Assembly (NCBI RefSeq): GCF_001742185.1
Contig: NZ_CP015750.1
Coordinates: forward strand, 1,798,001-1,862,000
From: Pectobacterium wasabiae CFBP 3304
Lineage (GTDB): Bacteria > Pseudomonadota > Gammaproteobacteria > Enterobacterales > Enterobacteriaceae
Length of the DNA stretch: 64,000 bases
Direction: 5' to 3'
Position numbers and translations under genes: made by a program. Shown one piece after another: positions 34,831 through 43,670 of the stretch. The notes under the pieces were generated by a model. The model saw only the letters and a program-made list of their open reading frames with translations, was not told where the DNA came from and did not search any database. Numbering within the stretch: position 1 is the stretch's first letter; each line of letters begins with the position of its first letter.

Positions 34831-34868
34831 AATAAAAAGCATCCAAGACAACGTGGATGCTTTTTATT
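34831..34868. terminator. Bidirectional terminator between the Mor-like and leftward genes
   Basis: Long arms ATAAAAAGCATCC (34832-34844) and GGATGCTTTTTAT (34855-34867) with a 10-base loop; A-run and T-run on either side make it work in both directions. Confidence 0.85.
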
Positions 34869-34878
34869 TGTTTATTTT

Positions 34879-35238
34879 TTAAATTGAAATGGTTTTACCG
34901 AATTTGAAATCTCCAGATTTTTGTCCAAAGTCGGTTAACAGGTAGGTTGTTGGTGTTATATGTTCTCCCATTGCGATCAGGTAATCACTTGTTTCGGTAT
35001 GGTAGAAAAATATACTCACGCTTTTTTGACTATTACCAGAAGAGGCATGTAGCACAGGGTGGTCATCATAGGTGTAGCTGCCTGTCGCTTTCCCTCTTCC
35101 AGAGGTAACATCATTCATTGCTTGTTTCATGTTGGCGTAGCGATTTTTCTCAAGGTAGCCTGCTAATTCATTTTCTGCCTGCGTTTGGTTGAAAGGACCG
35201 CTTTGTACACCTTGATCAATGATATAAATATCAGACAT
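34879..35238 (-). CDS. Unknown protein, second in the RhiA-like unit
   Basis: A 119-residue protein with no signal peptide and no recognised domain (YIIDQGVQSGPFNQTQAENE, YLEKNRYANMKQAMNDVTSG, SVSIFFYHTETSDYLIAMG). GGAGAAA precedes the ATG at 35238. It lies 68 bases behind the RhiA-like gene, with a strong GC hairpin in the gap, so expression may be reduced relative to the first gene. Confidence 0.55.
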   Translation of the reverse strand: MSDIYIIDQGVQSGPFNQTQAENELAGYLEKNRYANMKQAMNDVTSGRGKATGSYTYDDHPVLHASSGNSQKSVSIFFYHTETSDYLIAMGEHITPTTYLLTDFGQKSGDFKFGKTISI

Positions 35239-35270
35239 ATTATTTCTCCAAAAGAAAATATAGGGAATGA

Positions 35271-35296
35271 GGAAGGCAGGAACTCTCCTGCCTTCC
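35271..35296 (-). terminator. Hairpin between the RhiA-like gene and the next gene
   Basis: Perfect 11-bp arms GGAAGGCAGGA (35271-35281) and TCCTGCCTTCC (35286-35296) with a 4-base loop, 10 bases after the RhiA-like stop. There is no T-run on the leftward strand, so it may be an attenuator or RNA-stability element rather than a full terminator. Confidence 0.5.
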
Positions 35297-35306
35297 GATT
35301 GCTGGA

Positions 35307-35909
35307 TCAGGAAACCGTCCAGGTATTGTTTTGTTGCAGTGTAGCGGCAACGCTGTAAATGTTTGGTTCGAACACTAATTCAACGGCATCGCTGATTTGC
35401 TCAATATCCAAAATTTCACCTTCTTCATAGTTACCGAATACAATCCAGTAAGAAGGATGTGGGATAAACTCAATATGTAAATTTGGCTGTGCTGCCTGTA
35501 CGAAAGTTCCTGCATTGCTCATTCCAATACCGACAGCAGCCTGCTTGAGTGGAACATTGCCGCTTTCATCAATATAGAGTGAACCCGCTTGGCCAGTGAA
35601 TGATGTCGGGCCAAAGAGATACCCTCCATTGTAGTCCAATGTGATGGTATTTGCGGACTGAAGGTTGGCAGGAATTTCTTCCCCGCCTTCAAAAATGACA
35701 CCAGGTTTAACTTCACCTGTATCTGACCAAACGAAAGAATAATCAATGTTCCAGCGGAAGGTTTCATGCACGTTCGGATTCACGAACTTGCTAAACCATG
35801 CCAGTGAGAAAATATTCCGTGCCTTCTGGTCCGGTGCTTTTTGAAAGATTGCTACATTGCCTGAATTACTTGATTTGTTGATAAACTCAACGCTGTATTG
35901 ATTAGACAT
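35307..35909 (-). CDS. RhiA-like protein
   Basis: A 200-residue beta-rich protein resembling Rhizobium RhiA and its homologues: SVEFINKSSNSGNVAIFQKA, then NIFSLAWFSKFVNPNV and FRWNIDYSFVWSDTGEVKPG, and HIEFIPHPSYWIVFGNYEEG with EILDIEQISDAVELVFEPN. RhiA is abundant and quorum-sensing controlled in rhizosphere rhizobia; its function is unknown. No signal peptide is visible. GAGGAATACACT precedes the ATG at 35909. A near-palindrome lies 20 bases upstream of the start. The family assignment is from remembered homologues and needs a search. Confidence 0.55.
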   Translation of the reverse strand: MSNQYSVEFINKSSNSGNVAIFQKAPDQKARNIFSLAWFSKFVNPNVHETFRWNIDYSFVWSDTGEVKPGVIFEGGEEIPANLQSANTITLDYNGGYLFGPTSFTGQAGSLYIDESGNVPLKQAAVGIGMSNAGTFVQAAQPNLHIEFIPHPSYWIVFGNYEEGEILDIEQISDAVELVFEPNIYSVAATLQQNNTWTVS

Positions 35910-35928
35910 AGTGTATTCCTCTTTATTA

Positions 35929-35948
35929 TGAACCCAATATTAGGTTCA
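35929..35948. promoter_or_regulatory. Near-palindrome in the RhiA-like leader
   Basis: TGAACC-centre-GGTTCA, 20 bp and symmetric except for one base pair, 20 bases upstream of the RhiA-like ATG. It is a candidate operator or mRNA hairpin; it does not match the lux-box consensus I know. Confidence 0.4.
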
Positions 35949-36300
35949 AACACTATTATCCATATGCCTATATTAAAAATAATAGGGAAGTAAGTCCTGT
36001 TAATTATTATTATGGTTTTTTGGATCTGTAAGTGATTTTTTATTGATATAGTTAGATGGCTCAGTAGTTCCAGTGGGAGAAAATGAAAAATTAACAATTT
36101 TTATCGCACAGATATTTATTGTGAATAATTTAGCTTAATGTTAATTCCTTCGCCTTCTTGGGCATAGTGCATCGTAGAGTTAAAAACAGAATTTATAGGG
36201 TGATGTCAGATTGGCACGACTGGGAGCAACACTTTGCCTGTCTTGGGTTTCCTATTTTTCTATAATGTCTATGTGTTGCAGTATTTTGGGATGGCAGAGT

Positions 36301-36319
36301 GATAATGATTATCGTTAGT
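36301..36319. promoter_or_regulatory. Fur box
   Basis: GATAATGATTATCGTTAGT matches the 19-bp Fur consensus at about 15 positions and sits upstream of the siderophore-interacting protein gene. Iron-responsive repression is the expected role. Confidence 0.8.
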
Positions 36320-36402
36320 GTTTTGTTTATGATAAGTTGCGGTGAATGGGTTTTATCCCGCGGACTGATTTTTCTCTTACAAAACATATCGGCTTTCTCA
36401 CT

Positions 36403-37308
36403 ATGTCTTTAGCTAATCGCACGACGTCTTCAGCCTATCGGTTGTTCAATTTACGCTTAGAGAGCAAGACGTTGCTCTCACCTTCGCTTGTTCGCTGTGT
36501 GTTCACCGGCCCGGAAGTGCGCCAGATGAAACTGGACGCGCCGGATCAGCGCATCAAACTGCTGTTCGCCAGTGAAAGCGGGGAGCAGGTGCCTATGGCC
36601 GTGAGCGATACATGGTATCAGGACTATCTGGCGCTGCCGCGTGAGCACCGTCCTATTTTACGCACCTATACGCTGCGTTCTGTCTCACGTGAATCACAGC
36701 AGGCGGCGATCGATTTTGTGCTGCATGGTGATACCGGGCCAGCCTCAAGCTGGGCGAACCACGCCAAGCCAGGCGATGAGTTACAGATCGTTGCACCCAA
36801 CGCGGAAGCCGATGGCGACAGCGGAGGCTATGAATGGGCTCCGCACGATGGTGTGGAGCAGGTGCTGTTGATTGCGGATGAAACGGCGCTGCCAGCAGTC
36901 ATGGGAATTCTTGAACAACTGGCTGACCAACCTTCTCCGCCATCGGTACAGGCTTTTCTTGAAGTGCCGAAAGCGGCCGACTGCGTGACGTCGGGCGACT
37001 TCCCTTTTGCCGAGATTCACTGGCTGCCGCGTGAGGAAACTGGCAGCACAATATGGGGCGAACGCCTGCTAGCTGCGGTACAACAGGATGTGAAAATTCC
37101 CGCCGGCGCCTGCACAAACTATGATGAAACGGCACAGGAAACGCCGGAAGACGCGCTACTGTGGGAGCGGGCAACGGCGCATCGCCCGTTTTATGCCTGG
37201 GCGGCGGGAGAATCTTCTGCCATCAAACGGCTGCGCCGCTATCTGCTCGACGAATGCCATCTTGATAAAGCGACAATCAACTTTATGGCTTACTGGTCGC
37301 ATCGCTGA
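36403..37308 (+). CDS. Siderophore-interacting protein (ViuB/SIP family)
   Basis: About 301 residues. The N-terminal FAD-binding half contains LLSPSLVRCVFTGPEVRQ, IKLLFAS, then RTYTLRSVSR (the R-x-Y-[TS] flavin motif) and FVLHGDTGPASSWANHAKPG. The C-terminal part contains LLIADETALPAVMGIL (NAD(P)H/flavin contact), then FYAWAAGESSAIKRLRRYLL. It reduces ferric siderophore complexes inside the cell. The start is open: 36403 leaves a leader of about 60 bases behind the TATGAT-like -10, whereas ATG 36346 is nearly on the promoter; neither has a good Shine-Dalgarno. A Fur box lies upstream. Confidence 0.85.
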   Translation: MSLANRTTSSAYRLFNLRLESKTLLSPSLVRCVFTGPEVRQMKLDAPDQRIKLLFASESGEQVPMAVSDTWYQDYLALPREHRPILRTYTLRSVSRESQQAAIDFVLHGDTGPASSWANHAKPGDELQIVAPNAEADGDSGGYEWAPHDGVEQVLLIADETALPAVMGILEQLADQPSPPSVQAFLEVPKAADCVTSGDFPFAEIHWLPREETGSTIWGERLLAAVQQDVKIPAGACTNYDETAQETPEDALLWERATAHRPFYAWAAGESSAIKRLRRYLLDECHLDKATINFMAYWSHR

Positions 37309-37421
37309 GAAAAGTGTCTATGTGTCTGGCTGAAGAGATTTATTTGGTATAGCCAGACTCTGCCGTATATTACGTACAGTTTAATTAGGATAGCTTACTG
37401 GCTGCGTGGAGCGCTCATCTC

Positions 37422-37961
37422 ATGAATACACCTTTCCCTTCTTTCCGTTATCACCCTAATCCGTTATCGACCGGGAGTATCAAAGCGGCTGATGATGTCT
37501 GCCTATGCTGCAATCAGGCGCGTGGCTATGTTTATACTGCCTCGTGCTATACCGCGCATAAGCTGCCTGAAAAGAAATTTTGCCCTTGGTGTATTGCAGA
37601 TGGCAGTGCGGCAGCACGCTATGACATGAGCTTTTCTGACGAGTATCCACTGTGCAGTGAAGGTATAGCTGTGGAGATCATCGATGAGGTATGCAGCCGT
37701 ACACCGGGTTATTCTTCCTGGCAACAGGAAATCTGGCTCTCGTGCTGCGACGATGCCTGTGCATTTGCGGGGGATGCCAGCCGCGAAGAGCTTGTCGCAT
37801 TGGGGGCTGAGGCGTTAGCGGTGCAATTTGCGGATTTTTCGTGGCCGTTGGAAACGTGGAAGAACGTGGTTGAGTCCTATCAGCCCGGTGGCGAAACGGC
37901 GTTTTACCGTTTTGAATGCCTGCACTGTCAGAAGGTACATTACGGAATTGATTTCTCCTGA
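37422..37961 (+). CDS. CbrC-family protein (UPF0167)
   Basis: A 179-residue protein of the CbrC family: FRYHPNPLSTGSIKAADDVC then CCNQARGYVYTASCY, CPWCIADGSAAARYDMSFSD, and C-terminal AFYRFECLHCQKVHYG. Three C-x-x-C pairs suggest structural zinc. E. coli CbrC is linked to colicin E2 tolerance; the molecular role is unclear. It stands alone after the SIP gene. Confidence 0.75.
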   Translation: MNTPFPSFRYHPNPLSTGSIKAADDVCLCCNQARGYVYTASCYTAHKLPEKKFCPWCIADGSAAARYDMSFSDEYPLCSEGIAVEIIDEVCSRTPGYSSWQQEIWLSCCDDACAFAGDASREELVALGAEALAVQFADFSWPLETWKNVVESYQPGGETAFYRFECLHCQKVHYGIDFS

Positions 37962-38144
37962 GTGTGGCGGTGCAGTGCTGACATCAGTAGGGATGCGGTG
38001 AAAACCGATGATTACGACGCATTAAATCTGTTTTGTAATAAGATTAAGATGGTGTCGATAGCGCCGTAGCGTCGTATCAATCGTGTCCGCAGGTGTAAAG
38101 GAACCCCGATAGGGTTGATTCAACGCACTCATGCAGGAACGTTC

Positions 38145-38180
38145 ATAAATGGACTCTATGTTGTCATTTAATCCATTTAT
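38145..38180. promoter_or_regulatory. Inverted repeat upstream of padC
   Basis: Perfect 9-bp arms ATAAATGGA (38145-38153) and TCCATTTAT (38172-38180), 18-base spacer, ending 36 bases before the padC start. It probably binds the phenolic-acid-responsive regulator; no such regulator gene is adjacent in this window. Confidence 0.5.
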
Positions 38181-38215
38181 AGTCCGTGAAGTTTTCACTT
38201 TTAAGGAGAACTATC

Positions 38216-38725
38216 ATGCCGTCATTTAATCAGCACGACCTGAGTCATTTTGTAGGGAAACATTTGGTATATACCTATGATAATGGCTGGAATTATGAGC
38301 TGTATGTCAAAAATGCCAACACAATAGACTACCGCATTCACAGTGGGATTGTGGGTAACCGTTGGGTGAAGGACCAGCAGGTGTATATCGTGCAGGTCGC
38401 CCGTGAGGTTTATAAGATTTCATGGACAGAGCCGACAGGAACGGACGTCAGCCTGATTGCGAATATTGCCGATAAGGTCTTCCACGGCACCATCTTCTTC
38501 CCGCGTTGGGTCATCAACAACCCAGAGAAAACAGTGTGTTTCCAGAACGAACATATAGCTGAAATGGAAGCATATCGCGATGCTGGCCCTGCGTACCCGA
38601 CTGAAGTGATCGATGAGTTTGCCACCATCACGTTCATCCGAGACTGTGGTGAAAATGACCACGATGTCATCAATTGCCCTGCCAGCGAACTGCCTGCGGA
38701 TTTCCCTGCTTACCTGAAAAAATAA
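38216..38725 (+). CDS. padC: Phenolic acid decarboxylase
   Basis: A 169-residue cytoplasmic enzyme that decarboxylates p-coumaric and ferulic acids to vinyl phenols, a detoxification of plant defence compounds. The family pattern is complete: FVGKHLVYTYDNGWNYELYV, YRIHSGIVGNRWVKDQ, YKISWTEPTGTDVSL, then TIFFPRWVINNPEKTVCFQN with the catalytic Tyr/Glu residues in the beta-barrel. The start is ATG 38216 with a strong AAGGAGAA. Upstream inverted repeat suggests induction by substrate. It fits a plant-associated host. Confidence 0.92.
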   Translation: MPSFNQHDLSHFVGKHLVYTYDNGWNYELYVKNANTIDYRIHSGIVGNRWVKDQQVYIVQVAREVYKISWTEPTGTDVSLIANIADKVFHGTIFFPRWVINNPEKTVCFQNEHIAEMEAYRDAGPAYPTEVIDEFATITFIRDCGENDHDVINCPASELPADFPAYLKK

Positions 38726-38732
38726 AGAGTAA

Positions 38733-38759
38733 CAGGCGACATGGATGTTGTGTCGCCTG
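38733..38759 (+). terminator. Hairpin after padC
   Basis: Perfect 9-bp arms CAGGCGACA (38733-38741) and TGTCGCCTG (38751-38759), 9-base loop. The T-run is poor, so termination strength is uncertain. Confidence 0.55.
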
Positions 38760-38973
38760 ATTCGCGATAGTAGATTCTTAGTGAATGTTTTTTTATTAAT
38801 AAATTAATCAAGCCACTGTGACGCAGTTATAGAATAAGTGAAAAATTTTAATTTTAAATGATTCAGTTGCCATCAACACAGGTTTTGACAGGACCATGAA
38901 GCTCCAAAAGCCACCTTGTTTTAAATAAGATGGCCTTTTAACGGATATAATATATTGTGCGTATCAGTTAAGT

Positions 38974-39411
38974 TTATTCACTAACTGATGCAAATACCCT
39001 ATCAATAGGTACGAATTTCCATTGCTGAGCGATTGATCCATTAAATTCAAATAGCTGAACACGCGTGCCCGCACCACCGCGAGTTTGATCGTCGATAACA
39101 TAGGATTTATTCGCTTGGCTAAAAATAAATCCAGGTTTGCTCGCAAAATCCCACTTTTGAGTTGATTCATTCTGATTGGTTAACTGCAAAACGAGATCTG
39201 TACCGCTGGCAATATTTTTGTTTTTAATTGCCAGCGCTAGAGCCCCGTCACTTATCGATAGTGAAATTACTCCTGTTCTAGGATCCAAATTCCACAGGAT
39301 TTTATCGAGAGAAGAGTCTGCGCGGAGAAGAACAGCTGTGGCGTCTTTTTGCTGGTCGGAGACACCCAATGCCAAGTCTTGATTTCCTGCATATTTTAAA
39401 ATACCAATCAT
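38974..39411 (-). CDS. Ricin-type beta-trefoil lectin domain protein
   Basis: A 145-residue protein that is a single ricin B-like domain. Repeated beta-trefoil lobes are seen, with Q-x-W signatures STQKWDFAS near 88 and IAQQWKFVP near 130, and conserved G/D residues (VIDDQTRGGAGTRVQLFEFN). No signal peptide or catalytic domain is attached. AAGGAAATT precedes ATG 39411. It is AT-rich and alone, flanked by about 400 bases without genes. A sugar-binding role is probable. It might be secreted by a non-classical route or be part of an insect- or plant-interaction system. Confidence 0.7.
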   Translation of the reverse strand: MIGILKYAGNQDLALGVSDQQKDATAVLLRADSSLDKILWNLDPRTGVISLSISDGALALAIKNKNIASGTDLVLQLTNQNESTQKWDFASKPGFIFSQANKSYVIDDQTRGGAGTRVQLFEFNGSIAQQWKFVPIDRVFASVSE

Positions 39412-39806
39412 AATAATTTCCTTGCTATTAGTGTTAGTCGGTAGTTTCTGGCTGATTTAATTTTGCCAGTGATTAAACTGTAGTTGTGTTTATTTTTTTT
39501 GCCATTTACTTATTAGGGTTAAAATAACAAACCATTGGTTTTATATTTATTTAATAAGTATTTTTATTTTTCAATTAATTCTGTATTTAGTGTAAATTAA
39601 ATATTAAGCATTTTAGGTTGTATAATGATTTTTTTAATTATGCGTGTGGTAATTGTTTTTATATTGGTATATTCTACGAAATAACATCTATTATTTAAAA
39701 TAATCCAATCTATTCCGTTATTTAGGGTGCAAGAATGTCATCAAACTCGGATTTAATTCAGAATGGGAGCGATCTGTTCAAGATAATGAAACAGACCGCT
39801 TGAGGA
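39412..39806. other. 395-base AT-rich region without genes
   Basis: Very AT-rich and presumably the promoter of the leftward lectin gene. I see no box, repeat or coding frame that I can name. Confidence 0.6.
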
Positions 39807-40940
39807 TTAATGCTCTGGCCAGAACGGTTCGCCTAGCGTGAGCATCAGTCGGTTGGCCCATGAGAAGAAGGCGGCTGACTGCACCACATCGACAATTTCC
39901 AGAGTATCCAATCCCTGTTCTTGTAGCTGTTTTACGTCATTTGCATTGACCTGTGCGGGCGTGGCGGAAAGGCGTGCTGAAAAATCGATAATTGCCTGCC
40001 AGCGTGGGCTTTGGCCGATACTTAAATCACCGCCGGGAACGACGTCCAGCAGTCGTTGCACGTCGCTATCCTGCTTGGAGAGCTGACTGGCTTTGCGTGC
40101 GTGCACTGAGGCGCAATAAATGCAGCCGTTGACCTTGCTGGTGACGGCGGCGATGAGTTCGCGTTCTTTGCGCGGCAGGCCGCCGGAGGTATAGAAAATC
40201 CCTTTATCTGTCAGCGTGCGCTGTTCCAGCACTGGGAGATTACGTCCTAACAAACGGAAATAGTCGGAATCGGTGTGGCCAAAGCGCGCCAGAATCGCCT
40301 GCTCATCCGCATTGAATGCTGCCAGCGGTTTGGAAGCAACCCACGGTTCCCAGCTTAGTTCCGCTTGGGTGAACGTTTGCGGTGCGGATTTGCCGCTGTA
40401 CGTCTGCTGCTGGGTATGCCACTGACCCGCAACGGCGGCCTGTGAATGAGGCTGGCTAACACGATGACCCGCAATAAGGCGATAGCCGCGCAGCAAGCGA
40501 CTTTGAAAATTCACAAACGCGATGAGCTGCGACAGCGTCACGATATCGTCTACCGACCAGCCCGCCTGCTCCAGCGCGCTGACGTGGGATGGTGCGGCCT
40601 GCGCGGGAGTCTTCGTCAGGCGCTCAGCGTGATCCAACGCTAACTGTAGCGCGGGTGTCAGCGTCGGTTCCGGGAAGTCCGCCAGTCGCTCGGCATAAAA
40701 ATGCTGTAGCAGCTCATCCTGCTGCCAGCCGCTGATCTTTGTCGCAAACCAAAAGCGCAGCGATAACGGTAATGTCGCGTTGTCATGTGCCGCGGCGTTA
40801 AACAGCGCGTCGTAGCTACCTTGGGTGTGACGGGTTGCCGCTTCACGGGTTTTTCTGGCTTCTGCGAGGGCGGAATCCGGGCTGATGTCGGCCAGCGTAT
40901 CCAATACGTCATGGGTGTGTAAGGTGTTAGCGTGCGTCAT
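39807..40940 (-). CDS. CMD/AhpD-like peroxidase-related protein (fused two-domain)
   Basis: A 377-residue protein combining two carboxymuconolactone-decarboxylase-type halves. The first (about 1-185) includes WFATKISGWQQDELLQHFYA and LSQLIAFVNFQSRLLRGYRL. The second (about 200-377) carries the redox C-x-x-C with histidine: INGCIYCASVH in VNGCIYCASVHARKASQL near residue 272-289. The halves correspond to the 'Avi_7170' and 'Avi_7169' families, here one polypeptide. Its start overlaps the stop of the luciferase-like gene (ATGA), placing it at the end of the ABC operon. It may detoxify peroxide released by the flavin enzyme. Confidence 0.75.
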   Translation of the reverse strand: MTHANTLHTHDVLDTLADISPDSALAEARKTREAATRHTQGSYDALFNAAAHDNATLPLSLRFWFATKISGWQQDELLQHFYAERLADFPEPTLTPALQLALDHAERLTKTPAQAAPSHVSALEQAGWSVDDIVTLSQLIAFVNFQSRLLRGYRLIAGHRVSQPHSQAAVAGQWHTQQQTYSGKSAPQTFTQAELSWEPWVASKPLAAFNADEQAILARFGHTDSDYFRLLGRNLPVLEQRTLTDKGIFYTSGGLPRKERELIAAVTSKVNGCIYCASVHARKASQLSKQDSDVQRLLDVVPGGDLSIGQSPRWQAIIDFSARLSATPAQVNANDVKQLQEQGLDTLEIVDVVQSAAFFSWANRLMLTLGEPFWPEH

Positions 40941-41971
40941 GCAATCTCCTGCCCTAGCGGGCTTTTCTGTTTGACGGCGGGCTTCCAGCCCAAAGCGGGA
41001 GCCACCTGAGTAGCAATCAATTCAAGTGAGCGAAGGATCAGCGCGTGTGGTGGGTCGATGGAATGCACCTGGAATGTCACATCCGTCGCCCGTTCTAGCG
41101 AACTGTCTGCCCGAAGTGATGCAATCACATCCTGTGCGGTGCCGACATGGCTATCGAAGGCGGCGATCAGTGCTTCTATCGAGTCGTGAGGGATCGCGCG
41201 GAACGTGCCGGAACGGGCGGCAGAACGATTAAGCCCTTTCTCTGCCAGACTCAGTGCCAGTTGACGATCGTCAGCCACGAAAACGCTGCGTGAGCTGAGG
41301 ATACGCGGGGCGATGCCTGCGGGTAGAGCAGCCAGATAGGCGTCGATCATCGGGTTTTGCAAGTCGGCGAGCGTGGCGTCTGGAAAGTGTTCCGGGCGCG
41401 GCTGGGTGCGAGAGAGCATCAGGCCATCGCCCGCTTTGCCTGCTCGCTCTGCACCTTCGAGGGAAAACGTAGCCTGCCAGACGCGCTTGTCCAAATGCGG
41501 GGCGGCAGGGTAGAGCTGATTGCCGTCTTCACTCAATGCCTCTCCTCGCCACGCGGCGCGCAGTTTCTCTAGATGGCGTCCGAGGATCTGCCCGCGCTGC
41601 GCGCTGTCGTGACCGAATGCGGCAAATGAGGACGGCGTGCCGCCAGAACCCACGCCGACTTCCAGCCTGCCGTTGCTGAGTAAATCGAGTACGGCGGTGT
41701 CTTCCGCCACGCGCAGCGGTTCTTCCATTGGCAGCGTAATCACGCCGGTGCCGAGTTGGATACATTGGGTACGGGCGGCGACCAGCGCCAGAAACACCAG
41801 CGGTGACGGTAATCCGCCTTCATCTGCGTGAAAGTGGTGTTGTGCAACCCAGGCACTGTCGAATCCTAGTTGTTCGGCTTTGACGATTTGCTCCGTCGCC
41901 AGTCGGTAGCGCTGCTGAGCGGAAACGTCATCCAGCAACCGTGTGAAAAATCCCAGACGTTTCGTTGCCAT
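40937..41971 (-). CDS. Luciferase-like FMN-dependent monooxygenase (KPN_01858 family)
   Basis: A 344-residue bacterial luciferase-like (LLM) flavin monooxygenase: RLGFFTRLLDD at the start, AEQLGFDSAWVAQHHFHADE near 30-50, LGTGVITLPMEEPLRVAEDT near 78, and GRLEVGVGSGG near 105. ATG 41971 follows AAGGAC; an upstream extension into the ATPase gene is not supported. Encoded between a peptide-type importer and an AhpD-like protein, it probably oxidises an imported organosulfur or similar compound; the substrate is not known. Confidence 0.82.
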   Translation of the reverse strand: MATKRLGFFTRLLDDVSAQQRYRLATEQIVKAEQLGFDSAWVAQHHFHADEGGLPSPLVFLALVAARTQCIQLGTGVITLPMEEPLRVAEDTAVLDLLSNGRLEVGVGSGGTPSSFAAFGHDSAQRGQILGRHLEKLRAAWRGEALSEDGNQLYPAAPHLDKRVWQATFSLEGAERAGKAGDGLMLSRTQPRPEHFPDATLADLQNPMIDAYLAALPAGIAPRILSSRSVFVADDRQLALSLAEKGLNRSAARSGTFRAIPHDSIEALIAAFDSHVGTAQDVIASLRADSSLERATDVTFQVHSIDPPHALILRSLELIATQVAPALGWKPAVKQKSPLGQEIA

Positions 41972-41972
41972 T

Positions 41973-43670
41973 TTACAGTCCTTGGTTGAGTGCGAATGTG
42001 GGTTCAGTATGAATTGGCGGTTGGTGTGAACGGGCAAACGCCGGGTGTTGCTGTCCGGGGATAGCCTCGATGAGTTCACGGGTATAGCGATGTTTGGGCT
42101 GAGCGAAGATGTGCTCCACTGGGCCGGATTCAAGCTGCTTACCGTGGTACAGCACGGAAACGGTATCGGCGATCTGGCGTACTACCGCCAAATCGTGCGA
42201 GATGAACACGTATGTCAGCCCTAGCGACTCCTGTAACTCGGTCAGCAAACGCAGGATCTGTGCCTGCACGGTGACATCCAGTGCAGAAACGGCTTCGTCC
42301 AATACCAGCACCTGCGGTTCCAATACCAGCGCCCGAGCGATGGCGACGCGTTGGCGCTGGCCGCCGGACAGCTCACGTGGTTTGCGCGACAGCAGTGCTA
42401 CCGGCAGGGCGACGCGCTCGAACATTTCATGAATTTTTCGCTCCCGCTGTGCGGAGGTATGGCGATTAAAATTACGCAGCGGCTCCTCGACGATGTCGTA
42501 CAGCCGCTGCGACGGATCGAGTGAGCCAAAGGGATTTTGATACACCAACTGAATCTTTTGACGGAACTGGCGCAGCGCTTCGCCTTTCAGGTGGGTGATG
42601 TCGGTGCCATCGATCAGAATGCGTCCGGAACTGGGATGATGAAACCCGAGCAGGCTGCGCGCCGTGGTGGTTTTACCGGAGCCAGATTCGCCGACAATGG
42701 CGTGCGTTGTACCGCGTGCCACGCTGAAAGAAACGTCATCCACAGCGCGAAAATGCTCGTCTTTACGGCCCGACAGAGGAAAGGTCTGCACCAGATTTTC
42801 GACCGAAACAATAATCTCGGATGCATGGTTGCGCGGTGGGCGTGGTATCGGGTTGAGTGACGGGACATTCGCCAGCAGCGTGCGGGCATAGTGGCTTGAG
42901 GGGGAGCTGAGCACGTCAAGCGTCGGCCCTTGCTCCTGAATGTAGCCGTTCTGGAAAACCAGCAGACGATCGGCACGCTCGGCGGCGACGCCCAGATCGT
43001 GAGTGACGAATAGCACCGCCGTGCCATTTTCCCGCCGCAGTTCATCGAGCAGGTCGAGAATACGTTTCTGCACCGTGACATCCAGCGCGCTGGTGGGCTC
43101 ATCGGCAATAATCAGCGCGGGTTTTAGCGCAATGGCAATTGCTATCAATACGCGCTGTTTCATGCCGCCGGACAGCTCGTGCGGGTACTGCTTCGCCCGC
43201 AGCTCTGGCTGATTTAGCCCAACGCGTTCCAGCAGCGCCAGCGTTTTCTGGCGGATAGTCTGGCGATCTTTCCGTTGATGAATACGCAGAATCTCGTCTA
43301 CCTGCTCGCCGATAGTCTGTACGGGATTCAGGGAACTGGTGGGATCTTGTGGGATCAGGCTGATCTGTGCGCCGCGCACGCTGTCCAACCGCTTCTGCGA
43401 CCAGCCGCTGATATCTACACCGTTTAGCCGAATAGCGCCGCGTGTGAGCCTACCATTCTCGGCCAGTAAGCCGATGACGGCCTGTGCGGTGGTGGTCTTG
43501 CCTGAACCGGATTCCCCTACCAGTGCGACGACTTCGCCGGGCTGAATATGGAAAGAGACGCCTTCCACGACGGTCTGCTCGCGATCGTCGCTGCGGTAGG
43601 CAATCGTGACATTTTCCAGGGCCAATACGGGGACTGCCGCGCTGGTTTGTAAGCTGGCTGACAGGCTCAT
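41973..43670 (-). CDS. ABC importer ATPase with two nucleotide-binding domains (Dpp/Opp type)
   Basis: A 565-residue fusion of a DppD-like and a DppF-like ATPase. Domain 1: Walker [11 protein letters not shown] near 52-61, signature LSGGMKQR, Walker [14 protein letters not shown]. Domain 2: Walker [17 protein letters not shown] near 325, signature LSGGQRQR, Walker [13 protein letters not shown]. It energises import through the two permeases upstream. ATG 43670 overlaps the permease stop (ATGA); a longer upstream reading is not supported. It precedes the monooxygenase gene by one base. Confidence 0.9.
   Translation of the reverse strand: MSLSASLQTSAAVPVLALENVTIAYRSDDREQTVVEGVSFHIQPGEVVALVGESGSGKTTTAQAVIGLLAENGRLTRGAIRLNGVDISGWSQKRLDSVRGAQISLIPQDPTSSLNPVQTIGEQVDEILRIHQRKDRQTIRQKTLALLERVGLNQPELRAKQYPHELSGGMKQRVLIAIAIALKPALIIADEPTSALDVTVQKRILDLLDELRRENGTAVLFVTHDLGVAAERADRLLVFQNGYIQEQGPTLDVLSSPSSHYARTLLANVPSLNPIPRPPRNHASEIIVSVENLVQTFPLSGRKDEHFRAVDDVSFSVARGTTHAIVGESGSGKTTTARSLLGFHHPSSGRILIDGTDITHLKGEALRQFRQKIQLVYQNPFGSLDPSQRLYDIVEEPLRNFNRHTSAQRERKIHEMFERVALPVALLSRKPRELSGGQRQRVAIARALVLEPQVLVLDEAVSALDVTVQAQILRLLTELQESLGLTYVFISHDLAVVRQIADTVSVLYHGKQLESGPVEHIFAQPKHRYTRELIEAIPGQQHPAFARSHQPPIHTEPTFALNQGL

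Larger units (their letters stand above)
35910..36345. other. 436-base region between divergent genes
   Basis: No gene visible. It carries the leader of the RhiA-like gene with a 20-bp near-palindrome (35929-35948), AT-rich sequence in the middle and a Fur box near the right end (36301-36319). Confidence 0.65.
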
